Shown here: positions 27,334 to 35,851 of the stretch, piece after piece
How positions within the stretch are numbered: the stretch's first letter is position 1
How the letters are laid out: every line of letters starts with the position of its first letter
Source of the DNA: Paramicrobacterium fandaimingii
GTDB lineage: Bacteria; Actinomycetota; Actinomycetes; Actinomycetales; Microbacteriaceae
DNA length: 64,000 nucleotides
Assembly (NCBI RefSeq): GCF_011751745.2
Contig: NZ_CP061170.1
Location: 1,736,001-1,800,000 of the forward strand
Direction of reading: 5' to 3'
Program-made: the position numbers and the translations under genes
The notes under the pieces: generated by a model
Databases searched by the model: none
Told to the model about the DNA's origin: nothing
What the model saw: only the letters and a program-made list of their open reading frames with translations

Positions 27334-28512
27334 TCAGCTGAGAGCGTGCCCGGCCAGCCAGCGTGTGATCGCCCGACTCCAGCGTTCGCTGTCGAAGTTC
27401 CAAAGCTTCGTGTGCCTGGCGACGGCGAATGTCTCGAGGGTCACGAGGTCGGGTCGTGCCTCGGCGAGGGCGTGCGAGGCGTCCGAGGGAACGAAACCGT
27501 CGTCGTCGCTGTGCAGAATGAGCACCGGATGCCGGAGGTCGGCGGCATGCGCCACGCGATCGAGGCGGTCGAAGTCGATCGGCTGATGCTGTCCCGTGAC
27601 AATTCTGCTCAGCGGGTGACTGATGACCCACATCGCCGCGTCACGCACGAGCGAGGGAATGCGGGAGGCGCGGGCTTGATAGCGCAGCACAGTCCGCCAG
27701 TCGATGACGGGAGACTCAAGCACGAGACCCGCGATGTGGCTCGCATGCGGCGAGAGGGCTGCAGTCTGTAGGCAGAGTGCCCCGCCCATCGACCACCCCA
27801 TGAGCATGAACCTCGTGTGGCCGGCCTTGGCGGCTTCGCCCATCGCGGCATCCACGTCTCTCCATTCAGTCTGCCCGAGCCCGTAGCGACCATCTGCCGA
27901 CGCTGACGCATCACCGTCATTGCGATATGAGATCGCGAGACAGTCGTACCCGGCACGGTGGAATACGGGTACGGCACGCAGCACCTCGTTGCGCTGCACG
28001 CCCCTGCCGTGAACAAGAACCGCACAGCCCTGCGACTGCGCGGATTCCGCGGGAAAGTACCAGGCGGGCGCGGCCCCGTCTTCTGTGGAAATCGTCCAGT
28101 CGTCAACCGGCAACCCCAATTCGACCGCATCGCGGTAAAACCACCCCGTGAAGGATGCTCCGCCATGCTGCACGTGGTCGGGAAGCTCGGACAATACGCG
28201 ACGGGTGACTCCATGATGCGTCTCGGCGACGATCTCTCCGAGCTGCAGGAAGTCGCGGGAATTGTTCACCCACAGACCGTAGCGTCCAGGCAGCCTCGTG
28301 TCAGGAGTCGATGTCAGGGTGACCGTGCGTTTTGTCGTGTCGACGCGTGTGATGCGCGTGTTGTGAGAGCGCGTCGAATCGGTGCGAACGACGGTTTTCG
28401 CGACCTGGGCCGTCACGCCGAGAAACGCGCCGACGAGAGTGACGCCGACGGCGCTGAGCGTCAGCGGCAGCCAACGCAGGGAGCCGCGGTCGGCGTGGCA
28501 CAGAGGTTTCAT
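27334..28512 (-). CDS. Membrane-anchored alpha/beta hydrolase
   Basis: This 392-residue protein has an N-terminal membrane helix (about 17-36, PLTLSAVGVTLVGAFLGVTA). An unrecognised domain follows (about 45-150), then an alpha/beta hydrolase fold. HGRGVQRNE holds the oxyanion region, GWSMGGA the nucleophile S241, HSDDDGFVP the acid, and RHTKLW the catalytic His (H367). It is probably an exported or membrane-bound esterase or peptidase; the substrate is unknown. Only 25 bases separate its ATG from the divergent DUF3000 gene. Confidence 0.85.
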   Translation of the reverse strand: MKPLCHADRGSLRWLPLTLSAVGVTLVGAFLGVTAQVAKTVVRTDSTRSHNTRITRVDTTKRTVTLTSTPDTRLPGRYGLWVNNSRDFLQLGEIVAETHHGVTRRVLSELPDHVQHGGASFTGWFYRDAVELGLPVDDWTISTEDGAAPAWYFPAESAQSQGCAVLVHGRGVQRNEVLRAVPVFHRAGYDCLAISYRNDGDASASADGRYGLGQTEWRDVDAAMGEAAKAGHTRFMLMGWSMGGALCLQTAALSPHASHIAGLVLESPVIDWRTVLRYQARASRIPSLVRDAAMWVISHPLSRIVTGQHQPIDFDRLDRVAHAADLRHPVLILHSDDDGFVPSDASHALAEARPDLVTLETFAVARHTKLWNFDSERWSRAITRWLAGHALS

Positions 28513-28537
28513 CGAAGAATAACTCTAGTCTCTGGGT

Positions 28538-29134
28538 GTGGCTGAGCGACCAGAAACCGAAGACGTGCCTCAGGAATTCACCGATGCCGTGGCCGCTGTT
28601 CGCGCTGCGAGCCTGCGTGACGAGCTCGTTGTCTCTGAGATTCCGGCGCCCGCCCAGCTCGCCCCCCACGCACTCGCCCTCTCGGCCGATGTGCGCCCGA
28701 ATTCGCACGGAACCGACTCAGAGCTTGGCACGGGCAGGTTCATCATCCTGTACGATCCGAGTGAGCCGTCGTCGTGGCATGGACGCTTTCGCGTTGTGTG
28801 CTTCGCGCAAGCGCCGCTTGAGACAGAGATCGGACTCGATCCCTTTCTCACAGACGTCGCGTGGTCGTGGCTCGTCGATGCTCTCGACGCGCGCGACGCG
28901 AAGTACACGGCAGCCTCGGGCACAGCTACCCGCATTCTCTCAACAGGGTTCGGAGAGCTGGCAGACCAGGGCGATGGCGCTCAAATAGAATTGAGGGCAT
29001 CGTGGACTCCCCTTGAGTCCAGTGTGTCCTCCCATGTGGAAGGTTGGGCCGAGCTTCTGTGCATGCTCGCAGGACTGCCTCCCTCGACCGAAGGAGTGAC
29101 ATTGCTTTCCGCCCGCAGGACGGCTCGTGACTGA
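28538..29134 (+). CDS. DUF3000 family protein
   Basis: At 198 residues it matches DUF3000, an actinobacterial family of unknown function found beside RNase D. Recognisable segments are WHGRFRVVCFAQAPLETEIG, DPFLTDVAWSWL and the C-terminal HVEGWAELLCMLAGLPP. The start is GTG at 28538 with TAGTCT about seven bases upstream and no ribosome binding site, which fits a leaderless mRNA. Its end overlaps the RNase D start by eight bases. Confidence 0.88.
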   Translation: MAERPETEDVPQEFTDAVAAVRAASLRDELVVSEIPAPAQLAPHALALSADVRPNSHGTDSELGTGRFIILYDPSEPSSWHGRFRVVCFAQAPLETEIGLDPFLTDVAWSWLVDALDARDAKYTAASGTATRILSTGFGELADQGDGAQIELRASWTPLESSVSSHVEGWAELLCMLAGLPPSTEGVTLLSARRTARD

Positions 29135-30326
29135 ACGTCACGTCATAGAAACACGAACCGAATACGACAGTTCACTGCGCGCGATCGCTGCCGGATCCGG
29201 CCCCATCGCCGTCGACACCGAGCGCGCTTCCGGATACCGCTACTCCCAGAAGGCCTATCTCATTCAGGTGTTTCGGCGCGGGGCCGGAGTGTTCCTTTTC
29301 GACGCACCGGCGATCGGCCGTTTCGACGATCTCAACGATCTGATCGGAGACGAGGAGTGGGTGCTGCACGCCGCGAGCCAAGACCTGCCGTGCCTGCGCG
29401 AGGTTGGCATCGATCCGCGCGAGCTCTTCGACACGGAGCTGGCCGCGCGTCTGCTCGGAATGCCGAAGGTCGGACTGGGCGCCGTTGTCGAAGACACACT
29501 TGGGGTGCACCTTGCGAAGGAGCACTCGGCAGCTGACTGGTCAACCAGGCCGCTTCCGCAATCGTGGCTCGAATATGCCGCTCTTGATGTCGAGCTTCTC
29601 GTTGATGTTCGCGACGAGCTTGAGCAGTGGCTCGTTGAGCAGCGCAAGACGCGCATTGCCCGTGAAGAGTTCGAGGCAGAGCTGAACGCCGAGGCGAAGC
29701 CACCGCGTACCGATCCCTGGCGCAAGCTCAGCGGCATCCATTCGTCTCGTGGGTCTCGGCATCTCGCCGTCGCAAGGGAGCTGTGGCAGGCTCGCGACGA
29801 TCTTGCACAGGCGACCGACACAGCGCCAGGTCGGCTGGTCCCCGATCGCTCGCTTGTCGCTGTCGTGAAGGCAACCCCGCGAACGAAGGAAGCTCTCGCG
29901 GGGATGCGCGAATTCAGCGGGCGCGCAAGTCGAACCGAACTTGATCGGTGGTGGACCGCGATCGAACGCGGTCTGACAACGGACGACGTGCCCGACGCTC
30001 GACGCTCCACCGGCGACCACGTTCCGCCTCCCCGCGCGTGGGCCGACCGTGACCCCGAGGCTGATGCGCGTCTGAAGCGGGCAAAGCCTGCCATCGCAGA
30101 GATCGCTGATGCCCTCGGCATGCCCGTCGAGAATCTCCTCAAACCCTCGATCCTGCGCGGCGTTGCATGGAGTCCGCCATCGCCTCAGACGGCCGAGCAG
30201 ATCAGTTCAGCTCTGCGTGACGCGGGTGCCAGGCCCTGGCAATCTGAAGCAACTGCACAATCGATCGCCCATGCCTTTGTGGAGGCTGCCCAAAACGGGG
30301 CACCCGAGCCGGAATCAGAATCGTAG
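29127..30326 (+). CDS. rnd: Ribonuclease D-type 3'-5' exonuclease with HRDC domain
   Basis: This 399-residue DEDD exonuclease processes tRNA and other small RNA 3' ends. Exo I is VDTERASGYRY, Exo II includes HAASQDLPCL, and Exo III is YAALDVELLVDVRDEL (DEDDy type). A helical HRDC region follows at about 210-290 with a further C-terminal helical part. It starts at GTG 29127, overlapping DUF3000. The DUF3000-rnd-thiolase-FadJ order is common in Actinobacteria. Confidence 0.93.
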   Translation: MTERHVIETRTEYDSSLRAIAAGSGPIAVDTERASGYRYSQKAYLIQVFRRGAGVFLFDAPAIGRFDDLNDLIGDEEWVLHAASQDLPCLREVGIDPRELFDTELAARLLGMPKVGLGAVVEDTLGVHLAKEHSAADWSTRPLPQSWLEYAALDVELLVDVRDELEQWLVEQRKTRIAREEFEAELNAEAKPPRTDPWRKLSGIHSSRGSRHLAVARELWQARDDLAQATDTAPGRLVPDRSLVAVVKATPRTKEALAGMREFSGRASRTELDRWWTAIERGLTTDDVPDARRSTGDHVPPPRAWADRDPEADARLKRAKPAIAEIADALGMPVENLLKPSILRGVAWSPPSPQTAEQISSALRDAGARPWQSEATAQSIAHAFVEAAQNGAPEPESES

Positions 30327-30396
30327 AAAGAAGCAAAGGATTCCCAGAACGTCGGCGATGCCTCATAGGGTCAAGAAGAACCCCTAAGGAGGCACA

Positions 30397-31596
30397 GTGA
30401 CGAGCAACGCAGACGTCTATTTCATCGACGGCGTTCGTACCCCGTTCGGTCGGGCAGGTGAAAAGGGAATGTACTGGCAGACCCGCGCCGACGACCTCGC
30501 CGTCAAGGCAATGATCGGGCTCCTGGAACGCAACCCAAACGTGCCGAAGGACCGCATTGACGAGGTAGCTGTCGCCGCGACGACGCAGCAGGGCGATCAG
30601 GGCCTGACGCTTGGCCGCACAACGGCACTGTTGGCGGGACTCCCCCAGTCGGTGCCCGGCTACGCGATTGATCGCATGTGCGCCGGTGCGATGACCGCAG
30701 TGACGGCGGTGGGAGGTGGCATCGCTTTCGGTGCCTACGATGTCGCAATCGCCGGAGGCGTCGAGCACATGGGGCGCCATCCGCTGGGAGTCGGTGCAGA
30801 CCCCAACCCGCGGTTTCTCGCCGAGAAGCTCGTCAGCGCTGATGCCCTCGACATGGGCAAGACCGCTGAGCGCATTCACGACCGCTTCCCGCACCTGACG
30901 AAGGAGCGAGCTGACCGCTTCGGCATGCTCAGCCAGCAGAAGGTCGCCGCGGCATACGAAAACGGCAAACTTCAGCCCGACTTGATTCCCGTTGCCACTC
31001 GCAGCGACTCCGGATGGGGTCTTGCGACGCACGACGAGGGGATGCGGCCCGAGACGACAATGGAAGGGCTCGCCGGGCTTCGCACGCCGTTCCGCCCCCA
31101 CGGTCGAGTGACCGCAGGCACCTCGTCACCGCTCACAGACGGCGCCACCGTGAGCCTCATCGCGGGAAAGGCAGCAGCGAAGGAGCTCGGTCTCACGCCG
31201 AAGATGCGCATGGTGAGCTTCGCGTTCGCCGGCGTTGACCCGGAGATCATGGGCCTCGGGCCTGTTCCGTCGACGGAGAAGGCTCTGCGCAAGGCGGGTC
31301 TCGGCATCGATGACATTGGTCTGTTCGAGCTCAACGAAGCGTTTGCCATTCAGGTGCTCTCGTTCCTCGATCACTTCGGCATCTCCGACGACGACTCTCG
31401 AGTCAACAAATGGGGAGGAGCCATCGCGATCGGCCATCCCCTTGCCGCATCCGGTGTTCGCCTCATGATTCAGCTGGCAGCGCAGTTCGCAGAGCACCCA
31501 GAGGTGCGCTACGGCGTCACCGCCATGTGCGTCGGGCTCGGCCAGGGCGGCACAGTGATTTGGGAGAACCCCGCATGGAATGGACGACGGAAGTGA
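30397..31596 (+). CDS. fadA: Acetyl-CoA C-acyltransferase (thiolase, beta-oxidation)
   Basis: This 399-residue thiolase has the acyl-binding Cys in RMCAGAMTA (C95), the NEAFA motif, the GH motif in IAIGHPLAASG (H347) and the proton-donor Cys in CVGLGQGG (C378). It cleaves 3-ketoacyl-CoA to acetyl-CoA and a shortened acyl-CoA. The start GTG has an ideal TAAGGAGG upstream. Its last codons overlap the start of the multifunctional beta-oxidation gene by four bases (GTGA), so the two are made together, as in FadA/FadB complexes. Confidence 0.95.
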   Translation: MTSNADVYFIDGVRTPFGRAGEKGMYWQTRADDLAVKAMIGLLERNPNVPKDRIDEVAVAATTQQGDQGLTLGRTTALLAGLPQSVPGYAIDRMCAGAMTAVTAVGGGIAFGAYDVAIAGGVEHMGRHPLGVGADPNPRFLAEKLVSADALDMGKTAERIHDRFPHLTKERADRFGMLSQQKVAAAYENGKLQPDLIPVATRSDSGWGLATHDEGMRPETTMEGLAGLRTPFRPHGRVTAGTSSPLTDGATVSLIAGKAAAKELGLTPKMRMVSFAFAGVDPEIMGLGPVPSTEKALRKAGLGIDDIGLFELNEAFAIQVLSFLDHFGISDDDSRVNKWGGAIAIGHPLAASGVRLMIQLAAQFAEHPEVRYGVTAMCVGLGQGGTVIWENPAWNGRRK

Positions 31597-33737
31597 CTGA
31601 AACGAACTATTCGGCAATCGACTTCACCCCCCTCGTTGAGATGTCTGGGGACGAGGTAGTGACGCACAATTACGTGAGGGACGTCACACTGCCCTCGGGC
31701 AAGACGCTCGCGCTCGTAACGCTCGACAACGGCAAGGACCACACGCGACCGAATACGTTCGGTCCCGTCGGCCTTCTCGAACTCGACGCGACACTTGAGA
31801 CGCTCAGGGGGCGAGCCTCGTCTGGAGAGATCGCCGGCGTCGCGATCACAGGCAAGCCGTTCATTCTCGCTGCAGGCGCCGACCTCTCGAAGGTCAACGA
31901 CATTCCCTCGCGAGAGATTGCTGGGCTTCTGCCCAAGCTTGGTCACCATGTCTTCGGAAAGCTCGAGAACCTCGGTGCACCGACGTTCGTCTTCATCAAT
32001 GGTCTCGCGCTGGGCGGCGGACTTGAGATCGGCCTGAACGCGAACTATCGCACAATTGATGCGTCCGCGCAGGGCATCGCACTGCCTGAAGTGTTCCTCG
32101 GTCTCATTCCGGGCTGGGGCGGGTCTTATCTGCTGCCCAACCTGATCGGCATCGAGAACGCACTTACCGTGATGATCGAGAACCCACTCAAGATGAACCG
32201 GATGCTGAAGGCCCCGAAGGCGTTCGAATTCGGCATCGCCGACGCGATGTTCAACGCGTCAACGTTCCTTGAAGAGTCGATCGCGTGGGCCTCCGACGTG
32301 ATCGCCGGAAAAATCACTCCGAAACGCAAGAATGTGCCGGGTAAGCTTGAGAGAGCCGTTAAGTGGGACGCTGCGATCGGCATCGCCCGCAAGATGCTGG
32401 AGGAGAAGATCGGCACTGTGCCTGCCTCCCCCTACAAGGCTCTCGACCTCTTGAAGGCGGCGAAGTCCGGATCGAAGGCTGAGTGCTTCGCGCTCGAAGA
32501 TGCGGCGCTCGCTGAGCTGATCTCCGGTGAGCAGTTCCGTGCCTCGGTGTATGCGTTCAACCTTGTGCAGAAGCGCGCGAAGCGACCAGCCGGCGCTCCA
32601 GACAAGGAGCTCGCGCAGCGCGTCACGAAGGTCGGCGTGATCGGTGCGGGTCTCATGGCGAGCCAGTTCGCACTTCTCTTCGCGCGGCGCTTGCGTGTTC
32701 CCGTCGTAATCACCGATCTCGATCAGAAGCGCGTCGATCAGGGCGTCGCAACAATTCGAGAAGAGATCGACACGCTGCACGAGAAGGGCCGCATCTCTGC
32801 TGATGAGCGCAACCGTCTCACCGCACTCGTTCATGGCACGACGGACAAAGCTGAGTTCGCAGATTGCGATTGGGTGATCGAAGCGGTCTTCGAGGAGCTC
32901 GGTGTCAAGCAGGATGTCTTCGCCGAGATCGAGCCGCATATCTCCGAAGATGCCGTTCTCGCGACAAACACGTCGTCGCTGTCTGTCGAGAAGATCGGTG
33001 CCAAGCTAACGCATCCGGAACGCCTCGTCGGCTTCCACTTCTTCAATCCGGTGGCGGTCATGCCTCTCATCGAAGTCGTGCGCACGCCGGCTACGAGCGA
33101 TGGTGTGCTCGCGACGGCGATGGCGACGGCAAAGAACCTGCGCAAGAACGCCGTGATTACGCGTGATACTCCCGGATTCGTTGTGAATCGTGTGCTGGCG
33201 AAGCTTCTCGGCGAGGCAATGCACGCTGTCGACAGCGGAACGAGCTTCTCCGATGTCGATGCGGCGCTCGCGCCACTCGGTCTGCCGATGGCGCCGTCAG
33301 AGCTGCTTGACCTTGTCGGCCTGCGTGTTGGCGCGCACGTGCTCGATACGCACCACCGTGCGTTCCCCGACCGCTTCTACGACTCGGAGAATCTGCACAA
33401 GCTCGCAGAATACGGCGTGCTCTTCGAGAAAGATGCGAAGGGGAAGATCAAGGGCTTCGACAAGAAGGCTCTCAAGATCGTGGCCGGGGGAACCTCGCCA
33501 CTCGACAAGAGCGAGATCTTGCGTCGCGTGCAAGACGGCCTGGCAGACGAGATTCATCGGATGCTCGATGACAACGTCGTTTACGCCGCAGAAGACATCG
33601 ATCTCTGCCTCATTCTCGGGGCAGGCTACCCATTCCAGATGGGCGGGGTCACGCCCTACCTCGACCGCGTGGGAGCGAGCGAACGGGTGTTTTCTGACAC
33701 CTTTCACCACCCTCCGATGATCGCGCTGGACAAATAG
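31593..33737 (+). CDS. Multifunctional enoyl-CoA hydratase/3-hydroxyacyl-CoA dehydrogenase
   Basis: This 714-residue FadB/FadJ-type protein begins with a crotonase domain (about 1-260; AAGADLSKV, LALGGGLEIGLNANYRT and PEVFLGLIPGWGG). An NAD-binding domain follows (VGVIGAGLMASQFALLFA, about 350 on), then the 3-hydroxyacyl-CoA dehydrogenase C-terminal domains (VGFHFFNPVAVMPLIEVVR; DTPGFVVNR). It performs the hydration and dehydrogenation steps of fatty-acid oxidation. I start it at GTG 31593, overlapping fadA; an ATG at 31575 is also in frame. A strong bidirectional terminator follows. Confidence 0.94.
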   Translation: MTETNYSAIDFTPLVEMSGDEVVTHNYVRDVTLPSGKTLALVTLDNGKDHTRPNTFGPVGLLELDATLETLRGRASSGEIAGVAITGKPFILAAGADLSKVNDIPSREIAGLLPKLGHHVFGKLENLGAPTFVFINGLALGGGLEIGLNANYRTIDASAQGIALPEVFLGLIPGWGGSYLLPNLIGIENALTVMIENPLKMNRMLKAPKAFEFGIADAMFNASTFLEESIAWASDVIAGKITPKRKNVPGKLERAVKWDAAIGIARKMLEEKIGTVPASPYKALDLLKAAKSGSKAECFALEDAALAELISGEQFRASVYAFNLVQKRAKRPAGAPDKELAQRVTKVGVIGAGLMASQFALLFARRLRVPVVITDLDQKRVDQGVATIREEIDTLHEKGRISADERNRLTALVHGTTDKAEFADCDWVIEAVFEELGVKQDVFAEIEPHISEDAVLATNTSSLSVEKIGAKLTHPERLVGFHFFNPVAVMPLIEVVRTPATSDGVLATAMATAKNLRKNAVITRDTPGFVVNRVLAKLLGEAMHAVDSGTSFSDVDAALAPLGLPMAPSELLDLVGLRVGAHVLDTHHRAFPDRFYDSENLHKLAEYGVLFEKDAKGKIKGFDKKALKIVAGGTSPLDKSEILRRVQDGLADEIHRMLDDNVVYAAEDIDLCLILGAGYPFQMGGVTPYLDRVGASERVFSDTFHHPPMIALDK

Positions 33738-33749
33738 CCGCTACGGCAC

Positions 33750-33787
33750 AATGCGGGCCGACTCCCTCGAGGGAGTCGGCCCGCATT
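33750..33787. terminator. Bidirectional terminator between the beta-oxidation gene and dxs
   Basis: A perfect 38-bp palindrome with AATGCGGGCCGACTCCC on each arm is centred on TCGA, between two convergent genes. T/A-rich ends on both sides allow termination in both directions. Confidence 0.8.
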
Positions 33788-33796
33788 TGCGCGATG

Positions 33797-35752
33797 TCAG
33801 TTGAGCTTCTTTTCGCTGGCCACGGAGGGCATTCCTTCAGAGTCAGAAGCCGCCATCGGTCGCGCGATCGGAATTCTGCTGCCAAGCACCTGCGAAACGA
33901 CATCGCGGGCGATCTGACGCCCGGTCAGACCGGCGTCTTCCAGAATCTCATCTCGTGTCGCGTGCGAGATGAACTCGTCTGGCACTCCAAGCTCGTCGAC
34001 AGCCGTATCGACACCGGCGCCTCGAAGCACTTGTCTGATGCGTGTGCCGATTCCGCCGACGCGCACACCGTCTTCGATCGTGATCACAAGTCGGTGATCT
34101 CGCGCTAGGTCGACAACGCTCTGAGCCACAGGCACAACCCATCGGGGATCGATGACCGTGGCGCCGATACCCTGAGCCGTGAGTCTGTCCGCCACGTCGA
34201 GGGCGGTACCGGCCATCGAGCCGACAGCGATGATGAGCACGTCCTTGTCATCGCTTGATCGCAGAACGTCAACGCCGTCGTCACGTCTGCACTCCGCTTC
34301 CAGCGGAGCATTCACCGCACCCTTGGGAAAACGAACGACAGTCGGGGCATCGTCGACGTCGACGGCCTCGGCGAGTTCTTCACGCAATCGCTCGGCGTCT
34401 CGCGGCGCGGCAATGCGAATGTGCGGCACCGCCTGCAAGATCGAAAGGTCCCAGATGCCATGATGTGACGGACCGTCTGGACCGGTGATTCCCGAACGGT
34501 CGAGAACGAAGGTCACACCCGCCTTATGCAGGGCCACATCCATGAGCACCTGATCGAATGCGCGATTCACAAATGTCGAGTAAAGAGCGACAACGGGGTG
34601 CAGCCCACCGTAGGCAAGACCTGCGGCGCTCGTCACCGCATGCTGCTCGGCGATCCCGACATCGTGCACACGGTGAGGAAACATCTCGGCAAACCGGTGA
34701 AGGCCGGTGGGGTGCAGCATCGCTGCCGTGATCGCGACGATCTTCTCGTTCTGTGCTCCGAGCTGCACAAGGCTGTCAGCAAAGACGCCCGTCCATGATT
34801 CGCCAGCATCCGCCGCCATCGGGCGTCCCGTCGCCGGGTCGATCTTACCCACGGTGTGGAACTGATCTACCTCGTCGTGACGGGCGGGAGGGTAGCCGCG
34901 CCCTTTCTCGGTGATGGCATGAACGATCACAGGAGCGGCGTAGTCACGCGCTTGCTCAAGGGCCTCGATCATTGCGCCGATGTCGTGTCCGTCAATCGGG
35001 CCCACATACTTGATGTCGAGGTTCGAATACAGCGCAGCGTTGTTGACGAAACGACTGAGAAAACCGTGGATGCCGCCGCGAACGCCGCGATAGACAGCAC
35101 GCCCCGGTCGGCCCATGCGGTTGAAGGCCGCCTCGCTCGATCGATACAGCGAACGGTATGTCTTGCCTGTGCGCACCGTGTTGAGGTACCGCGCCATTCC
35201 GCCGATCGTCGGAGCATAGGAACGACCGTTGTCGTTGACGATGATGATCAGGCGGCGTGTGTTGTCATCGGAGATATTGTTGAGAGCTTCCCAGGTCATT
35301 CCCCCGGTGAGCGCTCCGTCGCCGACAACCGCAACAACACATCTGTCGTGTTGCCCGGTGAGCTCGAATGCGCGAGACACTCCATCGGCCCAGCTCAGCG
35401 AACTTGACGCGTGCGAACTTTCGACGATGTCGTGCACCGACTCTGAGCGCTGAGGATATCCCGCGAGCCCGTCGCGCTGGCGCAATCGCGAGAAATCCTG
35501 CCGTCCGGTGAGCAGCTTGTGAACGTATGACTGGTGCCCGGTGTCGAAGATGACTGCATCGTTTGGCGAATCGAAGGTGCGGTGAAGGGCCAATGTGAGT
35601 TCGACGACGCCCAGGTTGGGGCCGAGATGACCGCCCGTCTGAGAGACCTCGCTGACGAGGAACTGTCGGATCTCTTCAGCAAGCTGCTCAAGCTGTGCGC
35701 CCGAAAGCGCATCGAGATCTCGTGGACCCGAGATCGACTCAAGTAGGGTCAT
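33797..35752 (-). CDS. dxs: 1-deoxy-D-xylulose-5-phosphate synthase
   Basis: This 651-residue thiamine-diphosphate enzyme condenses pyruvate and glyceraldehyde 3-phosphate, the first step of the MEP isoprenoid pathway. It shows GDGALTGGMTWEALNN for cofactor binding, the transketolase-like middle domain with FVLDRSGITGPDGPSHHG, and a C-terminal domain ending in a Ser/Glu/Lys tail. ATG at 35752. It stands alone between a bidirectional terminator and the acnA hairpin. Length and motifs are normal. Confidence 0.96.
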   Translation of the reverse strand: MTLLESISGPRDLDALSGAQLEQLAEEIRQFLVSEVSQTGGHLGPNLGVVELTLALHRTFDSPNDAVIFDTGHQSYVHKLLTGRQDFSRLRQRDGLAGYPQRSESVHDIVESSHASSSLSWADGVSRAFELTGQHDRCVVAVVGDGALTGGMTWEALNNISDDNTRRLIIIVNDNGRSYAPTIGGMARYLNTVRTGKTYRSLYRSSEAAFNRMGRPGRAVYRGVRGGIHGFLSRFVNNAALYSNLDIKYVGPIDGHDIGAMIEALEQARDYAAPVIVHAITEKGRGYPPARHDEVDQFHTVGKIDPATGRPMAADAGESWTGVFADSLVQLGAQNEKIVAITAAMLHPTGLHRFAEMFPHRVHDVGIAEQHAVTSAAGLAYGGLHPVVALYSTFVNRAFDQVLMDVALHKAGVTFVLDRSGITGPDGPSHHGIWDLSILQAVPHIRIAAPRDAERLREELAEAVDVDDAPTVVRFPKGAVNAPLEAECRRDDGVDVLRSSDDKDVLIIAVGSMAGTALDVADRLTAQGIGATVIDPRWVVPVAQSVVDLARDHRLVITIEDGVRVGGIGTRIRQVLRGAGVDTAVDELGVPDEFISHATRDEILEDAGLTGRQIARDVVSQVLGSRIPIARPMAASDSEGMPSVASEKKLN

Positions 35753-35796
35753 GCAGCTGCTCCTCGCAGAAACGTGAATCTGGTTTCGCCAACTCT

Positions 35797-35846
35797 ACGC
35801 CGATGCCCCGTGGCCGCTCTCACGGAGCATCCAGGGGCATCGGCGT
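35797..35846 (-). terminator. Hairpin after acnA
   Basis: ACGCCGATGCCCC pairs with GGGGCATCGGCGT (13 bp) around a 24-base loop that itself contains CGTG/CACG. It begins six bases past the acnA stop. There is no T-tract on the minus strand, so its strength is uncertain. Confidence 0.5.
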
Positions 35847-35851
35847 GTCAG

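Noticed and set aside
30202..31101. Long minus-strand open frame across rnd and fadA
   Set aside because: It is antisense to two well-recognised genes and has no family features; such frames are expected in high-GC DNA.
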